Shown here one piece after another: positions 48,709-58,135 of a stretch of DNA of 64,000 nt. This stretch comes from Betaproteobacteria bacterium Ga0077527 (GTDB lineage: Bacteria > Pseudomonadota > Gammaproteobacteria > Burkholderiales > SG8-41). A program made the translations under genes and the position numbers. Positions within the stretch are counted from its first letter, which is position 1. The number at the start of each line of letters is the position of its first letter. Where the stretch lies: the NCBI GenBank assembly GCA_001464815.1, contig LNDW01000005.1, positions 124,001 through 188,000 on the forward strand, given 5' to 3'. A model generated the notes under the pieces. It saw only the letters and a program-made list of their open reading frames with translations, was not told the DNA's origin and did not search any database.

Positions 48709-50040
48709 TTACCCTTTACGTCCCACCTCACGCAATGCCTCCGCCAGCGTGCCCACCAGTTCGTCGATCTGCGCCTTGTTGATGATCAGCGGCGGCGACA
48801 GCGCGATGATGTCGCCGGTGGTACGGATCAGCACACCTTTGTCATAGCACTTGAGGAAGGTCTCGAACGCACGCGCAGTCGGTGCACCGGGACGCGGCTC
48901 AAGTTCAATGCCGGCGACCATGCCCATGTTGCGCACATCGATGACATTGGGCTGTTCGCGCAACGATTGAACCGCCTGCTCGAAATAGGGCGCCAGTTCC
49001 TGCGAACGCTGGAAGAGGCCTTCTTCCTCGAAGGTGTCCAGGCTCGCCAGCGCGGCGGCGGTGGCCAGCGGATGGCCGGAGTAGGTATAGCCGTGGAACA
49101 GCTCGATCATGTTCGCCGGGGCATTGTTGATGATCGCGTCATGCACGTGGCGGCGGGTAATCACTGCGCCCATCGGCACCGTGCCGTTGGTCAAGCCCTT
49201 GGCCACCACCATCATGTCCGGCACCACACCCACGGCTTCAGCGCCGAAGCAGGGGCCGATGCGGCCGAAACCGGTGATCACTTCATCGAATATCAGCAGC
49301 AGGCCATGTTTGTCACAGATCTGGCGCAGGCGCTCGAGGTAGCCCTTGGGCGGCACCAGCACACCGGTGGAGCCGGCCAGCGGTTCGACGATGACCGCGG
49401 CGATGTTGCTGGCATCGTGCAGCGGGATGATGCGCTGCTCCAGTTCGTCAGCGAGATGCGCACCCCAGGCCGGCTGGCCGCGGCTGAAGGCGTTTTCCTT
49501 CAGGTTATGCGTATGGGCGAGGTGGTCGACGCGGAACAGCATGTTGCCGAAGGCCTTGCGGTTGGCGGGGATGCCGCCGACCGAGATGCCGCCGAAACCG
49601 GCGCCGTGATAGCCGCGCTCACGGCCCACCAGCACGTTGCGCTGGCCTTCGCCGCGGGCACGGTGGTAGGCCAGTGCGATTTTCAGTGCGGTATCGACAC
49701 CCTCCGAGCCGGAATTGCAGTAGAAGACATGGTCGAGGTCGCCCGGTGCCATTGCCTTCAGGCGCTCGGCCACGCGGAAGGCATCGGGATGCCCCATCTG
49801 GAAGGCCGGGGCATAGTCCATCGAGGCCACCTGTTTTTGCACCGCCTCGACGATTTTCGGCCGGCAGTGGCCGGCGTTGACACACCACAGACCGGCGGTG
49901 CCGTCGAGGATCTGCCGTCCGTCCTCCGTCGTGTAGTGCATGTCCTTGGCACCGACCAGCATCCGTGGCGCCTGTTTGAAGGCGCGGTTGGCGGTGAAGG
50001 GCATCCAGAATGCGGAAAGGTCGGTGTCGCGGGCGGTCAT
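48709..50040 (-). CDS. class III PLP-dependent omega-amino acid:pyruvate aminotransferase
   Basis: A 443-residue fold-type I transaminase. Recognised: FWMPFTANRAFK at the start, GHCRPKIVEAVQKQ, the PLP phosphate-binding NSGSEGVDTALKIA, the ring-stacking/Asp region LLIFDEVITGFGR and the Schiff-base Lys in MMVVAKGLTNGTVPMGAV. It is closest in feel to beta-alanine or omega-amino acid:pyruvate transaminases; taurine:pyruvate transaminase belongs to the same family, which is notable beside a sulfonate-type importer. It converges on the accessory operon. The ATG at 50040 (MTARDTDLSAFW) is preferred over a longer frame. Confidence 0.9.
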   Translation of the reverse strand: MTARDTDLSAFWMPFTANRAFKQAPRMLVGAKDMHYTTEDGRQILDGTAGLWCVNAGHCRPKIVEAVQKQVASMDYAPAFQMGHPDAFRVAERLKAMAPGDLDHVFYCNSGSEGVDTALKIALAYHRARGEGQRNVLVGRERGYHGAGFGGISVGGIPANRKAFGNMLFRVDHLAHTHNLKENAFSRGQPAWGAHLADELEQRIIPLHDASNIAAVIVEPLAGSTGVLVPPKGYLERLRQICDKHGLLLIFDEVITGFGRIGPCFGAEAVGVVPDMMVVAKGLTNGTVPMGAVITRRHVHDAIINNAPANMIELFHGYTYSGHPLATAAALASLDTFEEEGLFQRSQELAPYFEQAVQSLREQPNVIDVRNMGMVAGIELEPRPGAPTARAFETFLKCYDKGVLIRTTGDIIALSPPLIINKAQIDELVGTLAEALREVGRKG

Positions 50041-50197
50041 GGCGGCTTCCAGGCAGGTTTGCGGGATTGGTCGTGATGCTACCACCCCGGTCAATCCGGG
50101 CCGGTTCACCGTTCAACTTGTGGGCACCATCCGGCCAGCAGGCCAAAAACCGAACAAATTACTCGGCTTCCGGGAGCGGGCCGGCTTGCGGGAGGGT

Positions 50198-50224
50198 GAA
50201 CTAAATCCCCGGGGCATGGTCTTT
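50198..50224 (+). promoter_or_regulatory. putative sigma-E-type promoter upstream of rpoE
   Basis: GAACTA (50198-50203) and TCTTT (50220-50224) with a 16-bp spacer resemble the sigma-E/AlgU promoter pattern GAACTT-N16-TCTGA, consistent with autoregulation of rpoE. It lies about 155 bp before the rpoE start, inside the 339-bp gap 50041-50379. A sigma-70-like TTATACT occurs near 50297. Nothing else was recognised in that gap. Confidence 0.5.
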
Positions 50225-50379
50225 GCAATCAAGCTGTGATCGCCCTCTGGACGACCACTCGTTTCCCCAACCGGCGCATTTCACCGGCTGAGGCAGTTAT
50301 ACTTCGGCGCCGGTCGGGCCCCGAGGACCGCCGGCAGGCCTTGGTGGCCACAGGTTCAGGGACCGGATAACTGATAACA

Positions 50380-50979
50380 ATGAGTGATCGCGAAGTCGAT
50401 CAGCAGCTGGTCGAACGCGTGCAGCGTGGTGACAAACGTGCATTCGATCTGTTGGTGAACAAATACCAGCGCAAGCTGGGCAGGCTGCTTTCGAGGTTTA
50501 TCCGCGATCCGGGCGAGGTCGAGGATGTTACCCAGGAGGCTTTTATCAAGGCGTACCGGGCTTTGCCCGGGTTTCGCGGAGACAGTGCTTTCTACACCTG
50601 GCTGTATCGCATCGGCATCAACACCGCCAAGAATCATCTGGTCGCGATGGGGCGTCGTGCGCCGACCAGCACCGACCTTGATGCCGAGGAAGCCGAATCG
50701 ACCGAGGGTGCTGAGCAGTTGCGCGACCTGAATACCCCGGAAAACCAGATGATGAGCCGCCAGGTCGGCGATACGGTGAATCAGGCGCTGCTTGATCTGC
50801 CGGAGGAATTGCGCACCGCGATCACGCTGCGCGAGGTCGAGGGGCTGAGTTACGAGGAAATCGCCGAAGTGATGCAATGTCCGGTGGGCACGGTGCGTTC
50901 GCGCATTTTCCGGGCGCGTGAAGCGGTGGCTGAAAAATTGCGGCCCTTGCTCGGAACCAGCAAGGATAAAAGATGGTAA
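50380..50979 (+). CDS. rpoE: RNA polymerase sigma-E factor (RpoE/AlgU)
   Basis: ECF sigma factor for envelope stress. 199 residues: region 2 (LVNKYQRKLGRLLSRFIRD, DVTQEAFIKAYRALPGFRG, FYTWLYRIGINTAKNHL) and region 4 (LPEELRTAITLREVEGLSY, VGTVRSRIFRAREAV). It is followed by rseA, rseB and a MucD-type protease, the standard sigma-E operon. Confidence 0.97.
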   Translation: MSDREVDQQLVERVQRGDKRAFDLLVNKYQRKLGRLLSRFIRDPGEVEDVTQEAFIKAYRALPGFRGDSAFYTWLYRIGINTAKNHLVAMGRRAPTSTDLDAEEAESTEGAEQLRDLNTPENQMMSRQVGDTVNQALLDLPEELRTAITLREVEGLSYEEIAEVMQCPVGTVRSRIFRAREAVAEKLRPLLGTSKDKRW

Positions 50980-51034
50980 CAATGTTCAGTTTCAAGCCAG
51001 GGATTGCGGGGATGATCAGTCAGGAGATGGTGTA

Positions 51035-51541
51035 ATGGAAAAAATATCGGCATTGATGGATAACGAACTCGGCGGGCAGGACGGCCACCAGGCCATATTG
51101 CGGCTGGGTGACAGCCCTGAAGCGCGCGAGTGCTGGGCAACCTATCACCTGATCGGCGATGCAATGCGCGGACAGCATGTCGCGCTGGATGTAACGGCGG
51201 GTGTGGCGCAAGCCCTCGAGGCCGAACCCACCGTGCTGGCACCGCGCCGCAACAACCGCTCGTCCCGGGACATGACTTTTGCACTTTCCGCTGCGGCCTC
51301 TTTGTCCGCAGTTGCGGTGGTCGGATGGATGGCTTTTTCGACGCAGACCGCAACCCAGTCACCGGCCGAACTGGCTGCGGCAGCCTCTCCGGCGGTTGAA
51401 GCGCAACTGGTCAGTGCCCCGGCCAATGGCGCGGTCAACGAATATCTGCTCGCGCACCAGGGTGTGTCGCCCAGCAGCAGCCTGCAGGGTGTGGCCCCTT
51501 ACATCCGCACCATATCCACCCAGTCCGAGGCCGGGCGCTGA
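51035..51541 (+). CDS. rseA: anti-sigma-E factor RseA/MucA
   Basis: A 168-residue single-pass membrane protein. The N-terminal MEKISALMDNELGG and WATYHLIGDAMRG segments form the sigma-binding domain. A membrane helix lies at about residues 83-105 (FALSAAASLSAVAVVGWMAF) and a short periplasmic domain follows. It is the substrate of sequential cleavage by a DegS-type protease and RseP (16760-18130). rseB starts 5 bp downstream. Confidence 0.9.
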   Translation: MEKISALMDNELGGQDGHQAILRLGDSPEARECWATYHLIGDAMRGQHVALDVTAGVAQALEAEPTVLAPRRNNRSSRDMTFALSAAASLSAVAVVGWMAFSTQTATQSPAELAAAASPAVEAQLVSAPANGAVNEYLLAHQGVSPSSSLQGVAPYIRTISTQSEAGR

Positions 51542-51546
51542 TCATC

Positions 51547-52554
51547 GTGAGTGCCTGGTCGCGTCAAGGACTGTTGCTGCTTGCAGGATTGCTGCCGGCC
51601 TCGTTGGTGGCCGCGCCTGCATTCGCAGACGCCCAGCGTGAAGCCCTAGCGATGCTGGAAAAGATGGCAGTATCCAGCCGCACCGTGAATTACTCGGGCA
51701 CCTTCGTCTACAACCACGCTGGTCAGACAGAAACCTCGCGCATCGCCCATTTCGTCAATCCCGCAGGCGGCGTGCTTGAACGCCTTGAGACGCTTGACGG
51801 TCCGGCGCGGGAGGTAATTCGCACCAACGACCAGGTCGTGTGTTATCTGCCACTGACCAAGACGGTGCTGATCGATCCGCGGGGCTCGCGGCAGTTTCCG
51901 GTGCGCCTTGAGAAAATCCAGGACCTCTCCCAGCACTACCGCATCGCCAAGGAGGGTGTCGACCGGGTCGCCGGTGTCGATTGCCAGTGGGTGTCGCTCC
52001 AGCCGAGGGACAAACTGCGTTATGCAAGGCGTTTTTGCGCCGACCCGAAGACCGGGCTGCCGCTGCGTTCGCGAACGATGAATGAAAAGAACGAGGTGGT
52101 GGAGTCCTTCTCCTTCTCCACCCTGGAGATCGGCGGCAAGTTCAACCGCGATCTGGTGCGCTCACGCTATGCGTCGCAGAGCAAGGGCTGGCGCATCGAA
52201 CGCTCTGAACTGACCGCGGCAGACAGCGGTGATTCCGGATGGGTGGTCGGACAGCAGCCGCCGGGGTTCACCAAGCTGATGGAGTTGCGCCGCTCAATGC
52301 CTGGCAAACCCGGCACCACAACCTCGCATCTGGTGTTCTCCGACGGCCTCGCCGCGATTTCGGTATTCATCGAACCGCAGACCCAGGCCAAATCTGACAA
52401 AAAACCAGCGCTGCGCCACCATGGTGCCGTGCATGTCTATACGCGGGTGGTTAGCGGCCACTCGGTGACCGTACTGGGGGAAACACCCGCCGAAACCGTG
52501 ATGCAGCTCGCCCGCTCAATTGAACCCAGGGCCTCCGTGGCACAGGCACGCTGA
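51547..52554 (+). CDS. rseB: periplasmic sigma-E regulatory protein RseB/MucB
   Basis: Binds the periplasmic domain of RseA and shields it from proteolysis. GTG start; 335 residues with a signal peptide (LLLLAGLLPASLVAAPAFA), the NYSGTFVYNHAGQTETSRIAH strand typical of MucB, and two domains resembling LolA-type lipid-binding folds. Followed by an 83-bp gap and a DegP-type protease. Confidence 0.93.
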   Translation: MSAWSRQGLLLLAGLLPASLVAAPAFADAQREALAMLEKMAVSSRTVNYSGTFVYNHAGQTETSRIAHFVNPAGGVLERLETLDGPAREVIRTNDQVVCYLPLTKTVLIDPRGSRQFPVRLEKIQDLSQHYRIAKEGVDRVAGVDCQWVSLQPRDKLRYARRFCADPKTGLPLRSRTMNEKNEVVESFSFSTLEIGGKFNRDLVRSRYASQSKGWRIERSELTAADSGDSGWVVGQQPPGFTKLMELRRSMPGKPGTTTSHLVFSDGLAAISVFIEPQTQAKSDKKPALRHHGAVHVYTRVVSGHSVTVLGETPAETVMQLARSIEPRASVAQAR

Positions 52555-52568
52555 GTTCTGCGCAGAAC
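52555..52568. repeat. perfect palindrome GTTCTGCGCAGAAC after rseB
   Basis: A 14-base perfect palindrome at 52555-52568 starts directly after the rseB stop codon. It is followed by a direct repeat AATATTCC (52571-52578 and 52586-52593). All lie in the 83-bp rseB-mucD gap. Possible functions are an operator or an mRNA stem; no T-run follows, so it is not a terminator. Confidence 0.5.
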
Positions 52569-52637
52569 AGAATATTCCTCCCGCAAATATTCCGTGCACA
52601 ACAACACAAACAACCAACCAACGCTTCGGCGATTTCC

Positions 52638-54044
52638 ATGAACCACTCATTTGCCCGTTTTCTGACCGCTTGGTCGGTATTGATGTTCACGCTGCTGCCG
52701 GCGGCGGCCTCTGCGCAACTGCCGGATTTCACCGAACTGGTGGAAAAGCAGGGTGCTGCCGTGGTCAACATCAGCACCACCCAGGCACCACGGGGCAACA
52801 CCGCGCAGCGCCTGCCACAGCTCGACGAGAACGATCCATTCTTTGAGTTCTTCCGCCGTTTCAGCCCCAATCCCAACCAGGGACCGCGTGAATTCCAGCC
52901 GCAGTCACTGGGCTCGGGTTTCATCATCTCCGCCGATGGTTTCATCCTGACCAACGCCCATGTCATTGAAGGTGCGGAAGAAGTGACCGTACGTCTGACC
53001 GACAAGCGCGAATACAAGGCCAAGGTGATCGGCGCCGACCGCCGCACCGATGTGGCGCTGATCAAGATCGATGCCAGTGGCCTGCCGACGGTGCGTGTCG
53101 GTGATCCGAACCGGCTCAAGGTTGGAGAGTGGGTGGTGGCGATCGGCTCGCCTTTTGGCTTCGAGAACACGGTGACTGCGGGAATTGTCAGTGCCAAGGG
53201 CCGTTCGCTTCCCCAGGAGAACTTCGTGCCCTTTATCCAGACCGACGTCGCGGTGAACCCCGGTAACTCGGGTGGCCCGCTGTTCAACATGCGGGGTGAA
53301 GTGGTCGGCATCAATTCGCAGATCTACAGCCGTACCGGCGGTTTCATGGGCCTGTCCTTCGCCATTCCAATTGATGTCGCCAATGATATCGCGCAGCAGT
53401 TGCGCAGCACCGGCAAGGTCACTCGTGGCCGTATCGGCGTGGTGATCCAGCCGGTGACCAGGGAACTGGCTGACGGTTTTGGCCTACCCAAGCCGCAGGG
53501 CGCGCTGGTGAATTCGGTGGAGAAGGGTGGACCGGCCGAGAAGGCCGGCATCGAGGCCGGCGACGTGATCCTGCGATTCGACGGCAAGCCGGTTAATGCT
53601 TCCGAAGACCTGCCCCGCGTGGTCGGCGGCACCAAGCCTGGCAGCAAGGTCACGGTGCAGATCTGGCGCAACAAGGCCACCCGTGATTTCCAGGTGGTGG
53701 TGGCCGAGCTCAACGATGATCGCAGTGCCCGCCAGCCGCGTGGCAAGCCGCAGCCACCGGCTGTCGGTGAATTCGGCATGGGCCTTGCGGAGCTGACCGA
53801 AGCGCAGCGCAAGGAACTCAAGCTTGCCGAAGGCGGGATTTTTGTCGACAGCGTTCAGGGTGCCGCGGCCCGTGCCGGCCTGCGCCGCGGCGACGTGATC
53901 CTCGCTGTCAACAACCAGGATGTGAAGACGGTGGAGCAGTTCCGCCAGCTGATGTCCGGTTTCGACAAGGGTCGCATTGTCGCGCTGCTGGTGCGCCGTG
54001 GCGGTAACTCGCTATATATCCCGTTCCGCATCGACGGCAACTGA
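52638..54044 (+). CDS. mucD: periplasmic serine protease/chaperone of the DegP/MucD family
   Basis: Degrades or refolds misfolded envelope proteins under sigma-E control. 468 residues: a signal peptide (LFTLLPAAASAQ, approximately), trypsin-like domain with His in LTNAHVIEGAEE, Asp in RRTDVALIKI and Ser in NPGNSGGPLFN, then two PDZ domains (from about 270 and about 375). The context after rpoE-rseA-rseB supports MucD rather than DegS (two PDZ domains, cleavable signal). Confidence 0.95.
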   Translation: MNHSFARFLTAWSVLMFTLLPAAASAQLPDFTELVEKQGAAVVNISTTQAPRGNTAQRLPQLDENDPFFEFFRRFSPNPNQGPREFQPQSLGSGFIISADGFILTNAHVIEGAEEVTVRLTDKREYKAKVIGADRRTDVALIKIDASGLPTVRVGDPNRLKVGEWVVAIGSPFGFENTVTAGIVSAKGRSLPQENFVPFIQTDVAVNPGNSGGPLFNMRGEVVGINSQIYSRTGGFMGLSFAIPIDVANDIAQQLRSTGKVTRGRIGVVIQPVTRELADGFGLPKPQGALVNSVEKGGPAEKAGIEAGDVILRFDGKPVNASEDLPRVVGGTKPGSKVTVQIWRNKATRDFQVVVAELNDDRSARQPRGKPQPPAVGEFGMGLAELTEAQRKELKLAEGGIFVDSVQGAAARAGLRRGDVILAVNNQDVKTVEQFRQLMSGFDKGRIVALLVRRGGNSLYIPFRIDGN

Positions 54045-54048
54045 TGCA

Positions 54049-54303
54049 ATGATGGCCGGGGGGCTGGCGCTGACGCTTTACGGCCGGCCCTGCTGCCATC
54101 TCTGCGAGGAAATGCTGGCTGCCCTGGAGCCGCTGCGCGCCGAATTCGGTTTCCTGGTGGAAGTGATCGATGTGGACGGCGATCCGCAGCTCGAAGCCCG
54201 CCATGGTGCATGGGTGCCGGTGCTGATGCATGGCGGCACTGAGCTCTGCCACTATCATCTCGACGTCCCCGCGGTTACTGATTACTTGCGGAAAATCCGC
54301 TAA
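54049..54303 (+). CDS. glutaredoxin-like protein (DUF836 family)
   Basis: An 84-residue thioredoxin-fold protein with the N-terminal strand LTLYGRPCCHLCEEM; the CCHLC cluster replaces the usual CPxC. The cis-Pro region is WVPVLMHGG. It lies 4 bp after mucD and before lepA, the same place it occupies in many Betaproteobacteria. Function in thiol redox control is inferred from the fold. Confidence 0.85.
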   Translation: MMAGGLALTLYGRPCCHLCEEMLAALEPLRAEFGFLVEVIDVDGDPQLEARHGAWVPVLMHGGTELCHYHLDVPAVTDYLRKIR

Positions 54304-54329
54304 AATACACGGTGTTACGGACACTGACG

Positions 54330-54361
54330 GGGCACTCCGGGTTTTCCTGAGTGCCCTTTTT
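54330..54361 (+). terminator. intrinsic terminator after the sigma-E operon
   Basis: GGGCACTC (54330-54337) and GAGTGCCC (54349-54356) form an 8-base perfect stem with an 11-base loop, followed by TTTTT. It separates the rpoE-rseA-rseB-mucD-grx unit from lepA. Confidence 0.88.
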
Positions 54362-54432
54362 GCTGGCCCTTTTGGCGGACCCTGATGGTCCTCGTTTGCC
54401 GTACCCTTTTTGGCTGTCTCTGACCACCCCGC

Positions 54433-56223
54433 ATGCAGCACATCCGCAATTTTTCGATCATCGCCCACATCGACCACGGCAAGTCGACGCTGGCTGACCG
54501 CTTCATCCAGCGCTGCGGCGGGCTGTCCGACCGTGAAATGGAGTCACAGGTTCTCGATTCGATGGATCTCGAACGTGAACGCGGCATCACCATCAAGGCT
54601 CAGACGGCCGCGCTGACCTACAAGGCACTGGACGGCCAGATTTACCAGCTCAACCTGATCGATACCCCGGGTCACGTCGATTTTTCCTACGAGGTTTCGC
54701 GATCGCTGGCGGCTTGTGAGGGCGCGCTGCTGGTGGTGGATGCCTCGCAGGGTGTCGAGGCGCAGACCGTCGCCAACTGCTACACCGCGATCGAACAGGG
54801 TGTCGAAGTGGTGCCGGTGCTCAACAAGATGGATCTGCCGCAGGTGGAGCCGGATCGTGTTGCCGCGGAAATCGAGGACATCATCGGCATTCCGGCCAAG
54901 GATGCGGTGCGGGTCAGCGCGAAAAGCGGCGAGGGCATCACCGAGGTGCTGGAGTCGGTGGTGAAGCAGGTGCCGCCGCCCAAGGGTGACCTGGCAGCCC
55001 CGCTGAAGGCGCTGATCATCGACTCCTGGTTCGACAACTACGTTGGAGTGGTGATGCTGGTGCGCGTGGTTGATGGCGAGCTGAAGCCGAAGGACCGTAT
55101 TCTGCTGATGTCGACCGCCGGCCAGTTCCTGTGCGAGCAGGTGGGGGTGTTCACGCCCAAGTCACAGGCCCGCGAAAAAATTTCCGCCGGTGAGGTGGGC
55201 TTCATCATTGCCGGCATCAAGGAACTGAAGGCTGCCAAGGTCGGCGATACCGTCACCCTCGCCAGCCGGCCGGCAACGGAGCCCTTGCCCGGCTTCAAGG
55301 AAATCAAGCCGCAAGTTTTTGCCGGCCTTTATCCAGTGGAATCCAACGAATACGAGGCATTGCGCGACGCACTGGAGAAGCTGCACCTCAACGACTCATC
55401 GCTGCGTTTCGAGCCTGAATCCTCGCAGGCGCTGGGCTTCGGCTTCCGCTGCGGTTTTCTCGGCCTGCTGCACATGGACATCGTGCAGGAGCGTCTCGAG
55501 CGTGAATACGGGATGTCGCTGATCACCACGGCACCTACCGTGGTCTACCAGGTTGCGCAGCGAGACGGCACGGTGATCGAGATCGAGAATCCGTCGCGGC
55601 TGCCTGATGTGTCCCAGATCGCCGAAATCCGCGAGCCGATGATCACCGCATCGATCCTGGTTCCCAGCGATTATGTCGGACCGGTGATGTCGCTGTGCAC
55701 GGAAAAGCGCGGCGCGCAGAAGAACATGCAGTACCTGGGTCGTCAGGTGATGCTGACCTACGAGCTGCCGCTGAATGAGGTGGTGATGGATTTCTTCGAT
55801 CGGTTGAAATCGGTGTCCCGTGGTTATGCTTCGCTGGACTACGATTTTCTCGAATACCGTGCTGGCGACCTGGTGCGGCTGGATATCCTGATCAACAGCG
55901 AGCGTGTCGATGCCCTGTCACTGATCGTGCATCGCGCCAATGCCCAGTACCGCGGCCGCGATGTCGCCGAGCGCATGCGCAAGCTGATTCCTCGCCAGAT
56001 GTTCGACATTGCGATCCAGGCGGCGATCGGCGCCCACATCATCGCCCGCGAGACGGTCAAGGCGATGCGCAAGAACGTGCTCGCCAAATGTTACGGCGGC
56101 GATATCTCGCGCAAGAAAAAGCTGCTCGAAAAGCAGAAGGCCGGCAAGAAACGCATGAAGCAGGTCGGCACCGTGGAAATCCCGCAGGAGGCCTTCCTCG
56201 CCATCCTGCAGGTCGACAAATAG
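54433..56223 (+). CDS. lepA: translation elongation factor 4 (LepA)
   Basis: Ribosome-associated GTPase promoting back-translocation or initiation fidelity. 596 residues: G1 [14 protein letters not shown]3 [12 protein letters not shown]4 NKMDLPQ, then EF-G-like domains and the LepA-specific C-terminal domain with [20 protein letters not shown]. lepB follows 9 bp downstream, as is common. Confidence 0.98.
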   Translation: MQHIRNFSIIAHIDHGKSTLADRFIQRCGGLSDREMESQVLDSMDLERERGITIKAQTAALTYKALDGQIYQLNLIDTPGHVDFSYEVSRSLAACEGALLVVDASQGVEAQTVANCYTAIEQGVEVVPVLNKMDLPQVEPDRVAAEIEDIIGIPAKDAVRVSAKSGEGITEVLESVVKQVPPPKGDLAAPLKALIIDSWFDNYVGVVMLVRVVDGELKPKDRILLMSTAGQFLCEQVGVFTPKSQAREKISAGEVGFIIAGIKELKAAKVGDTVTLASRPATEPLPGFKEIKPQVFAGLYPVESNEYEALRDALEKLHLNDSSLRFEPESSQALGFGFRCGFLGLLHMDIVQERLEREYGMSLITTAPTVVYQVAQRDGTVIEIENPSRLPDVSQIAEIREPMITASILVPSDYVGPVMSLCTEKRGAQKNMQYLGRQVMLTYELPLNEVVMDFFDRLKSVSRGYASLDYDFLEYRAGDLVRLDILINSERVDALSLIVHRANAQYRGRDVAERMRKLIPRQMFDIAIQAAIGAHIIARETVKAMRKNVLAKCYGGDISRKKKLLEKQKAGKKRMKQVGTVEIPQEAFLAILQVDK

Positions 56224-56232
56224 GGCTCGTTC

Positions 56233-57036
56233 ATGAATTTCGCGCTGATCATGCTGGTGCTGCTGGTGCTTACCGGGGTGGTGTGGGCTGCAGAACGCTG
56301 GTATTTCGCGAAGCGGCGGGAAGCCGGGGCAGCGCAGCCGTGGTGGATCGAATATCCGGTCAGTTTTTTTCCGGTGATCCTGGTGGTTTTCGTGCTGCGT
56401 TCGTTTCTCGTTGAGCCGTTCAAGATCCCGTCGGGCTCGATGCTGCCGACACTGCTGATCGGCGATTTCATCCTGGTCAACAAGTACACCTACGGCATCC
56501 GCGTACCGGTGCTCAATGACCGCATCATCAGCGTCAATGAGCCGCAGCGCGGCGAGGTGATGGTGTTCCGTTTTCCGGAGAATCCCTCACTCGACTACAT
56601 CAAGCGTGTGGTCGGCGTGCCCGGAGACGATATCGTCTATGCCGGCAAGCGACTGAGCATCAACGGACGAGAGATCGATTACCGGGCTGACGGCGACTAC
56701 AACTACCTGGAAGGCGGACTCAATTTTGTTGCCGCGAAACGTTTTCAGGAGCTGCTGGGCGAAAAAAGTCACGCGGTGCTGACCCAGGCCGAGGTGCCGC
56801 CGGTGCAGCTGAGCGGGGTGCAGCGCTTTCCCTTCCGCGACAATTGCGCCTACAATGAAACGGGTTTTCGTTGCAAAGTCCCCGAGGGGCATTATTTCCT
56901 GATGGGCGACAACCGCGACAGCAGCAGCGACAGCCGGTATTGGGGCTTCGTCCCGGAGCGGAACATTGTCGGCAAGGCGTTCATGATCTGGTGGAACTTC
57001 GACAACCTGAAGCGCATCGGGCAGTCGATCAACTGA
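56233..57036 (+). CDS. lepB: signal peptidase I
   Basis: Cleaves Sec and Tat signal peptides on the periplasmic side. 267 residues with an N-terminal membrane helix ([17 protein letters not shown]), a second one (about 40-58), the catalytic Ser in [12 protein letters not shown], the catalytic Lys in [13 protein letters not shown], and box [21 protein letters not shown]. Confidence 0.97.
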   Translation: MNFALIMLVLLVLTGVVWAAERWYFAKRREAGAAQPWWIEYPVSFFPVILVVFVLRSFLVEPFKIPSGSMLPTLLIGDFILVNKYTYGIRVPVLNDRIISVNEPQRGEVMVFRFPENPSLDYIKRVVGVPGDDIVYAGKRLSINGREIDYRADGDYNYLEGGLNFVAAKRFQELLGEKSHAVLTQAEVPPVQLSGVQRFPFRDNCAYNETGFRCKVPEGHYFLMGDNRDSSSDSRYWGFVPERNIVGKAFMIWWNFDNLKRIGQSIN

Positions 57037-57058
57037 TGCTTATTGACTGGAGACGAGT

Positions 57059-57439
57059 ATGTTGAAAACGCAAAAAATGCAGCAGGCGCAGCGCGGACTT
57101 TCGATCACCGGCTTCCTGATTTTTTCGTTCATAGCGGTTGCGGTGGCGATGCTCGGCTTCAAGATTGGCCCGGCCTACGCCGAGTTCTATACCATCCAGA
57201 AGGCTTTTCGTGCTATGGCCAATGACGCCTCGCTGAAAAACGCCACTCGCGGCGAAATCAATGTGGCTTTCAACAACCGTGCCACCATTGATGGCATCAA
57301 ATCGATTACCTATAACGACATTGAAGTGAGCAAGGAAGGCAACAGCCTGGTGTTCAGCGCCGCATATTCGGCGCGGGTGCCGCTGTTCTACAACCTGAGC
57401 GCGTGCATGGAATTCCAGCCGAGCTCGGCTGGCCGCTGA
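57059..57439 (+). CDS. DUF4845 small membrane protein
   Basis: A 126-residue protein with one N-terminal membrane helix (LSITGFLIFSFIAVAVAMLGF) and a periplasmic domain (KIGPAYAEFYTIQKAF onward). The family regularly sits between lepB and rnc in Betaproteobacteria, as here. Function unknown. Its stop lies 17 bp before the rnc start. Confidence 0.88.
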   Translation: MLKTQKMQQAQRGLSITGFLIFSFIAVAVAMLGFKIGPAYAEFYTIQKAFRAMANDASLKNATRGEINVAFNNRATIDGIKSITYNDIEVSKEGNSLVFSAAYSARVPLFYNLSACMEFQPSSAGR

Positions 57440-57456
57440 CGGCTAGCCGCGGCGCC

Positions 57457-58128
57457 GTGGCGGAGCGGGAATTAGAAGACCGGCTTGGTTACCGTTTTCG
57501 CGACGCGGCGCTGCTGCGCCGTGCTCTTACGCACCGCTCCCACAGCCAGCCGCATAACGAACGGCTGGAATTCCTCGGTGACAGTGTTGTCAACTGTCTG
57601 GTTGCCCTCGAGCTGCACCAGCGTTATCCCGATCTGAGCGAAGGCGAGCTGTCGCGACTGCGTGCCAATCTGGTGAACCAGCGCTCGCTGCAGTCCATCG
57701 CCCAGACTCATTGCATCGGCTCGCTGTTGTTGCTGGGTGAGGGCGAGTTGCGCAGCGGCGGCACTACGCGACCGTCGATTCTTGCGGATGCACTTGAGGC
57801 CATCATCGGTGCGGCGCTGCTTGATGGCGGATTTTCGGCTGCACAGTCGGTTGTGCGCACATTGTTCACCGAAAGTCTGGCCGGTATCGATCCACGCACC
57901 AGCGGCAAGGATGCGAAGACCCTGCTCCAGGAATATGCGCAGGGCCGTGGTCTGGCGTTGCCGGTCTACACGTTGCTGGGCACCCGTGGCCATGCCCATG
58001 CCCAGACTTTCGAGGTGCAGTGTGCGCTTGAAGCACTGGACATCCGCACCGAGGGCAGCGGCAGCAGCCGCCGTGCCGCCGAACAGGAGGCTGCGAGCAA
58101 GGCCTATTCAAAGGTAAATCAGACGTGA
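57457..58128 (+). CDS. rnc: ribonuclease III
   Basis: Double-strand RNA endonuclease for rRNA and mRNA processing. The GTG at 57457 gives 223 residues; a longer frame would overlap the DUF4845 gene. The catalytic signature is NERLEFLGDSVV, the second carboxylate region is LADALEAIIGAALLDGG, and the C-terminal dsRNA-binding domain ends RRAAEQEAASKAY. era starts 7 bp downstream. Confidence 0.97.
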   Translation: MAERELEDRLGYRFRDAALLRRALTHRSHSQPHNERLEFLGDSVVNCLVALELHQRYPDLSEGELSRLRANLVNQRSLQSIAQTHCIGSLLLLGEGELRSGGTTRPSILADALEAIIGAALLDGGFSAAQSVVRTLFTESLAGIDPRTSGKDAKTLLQEYAQGRGLALPVYTLLGTRGHAHAQTFEVQCALEALDIRTEGSGSSRRAAEQEAASKAYSKVNQT

Positions 58129-58135
58129 AAAAAAC

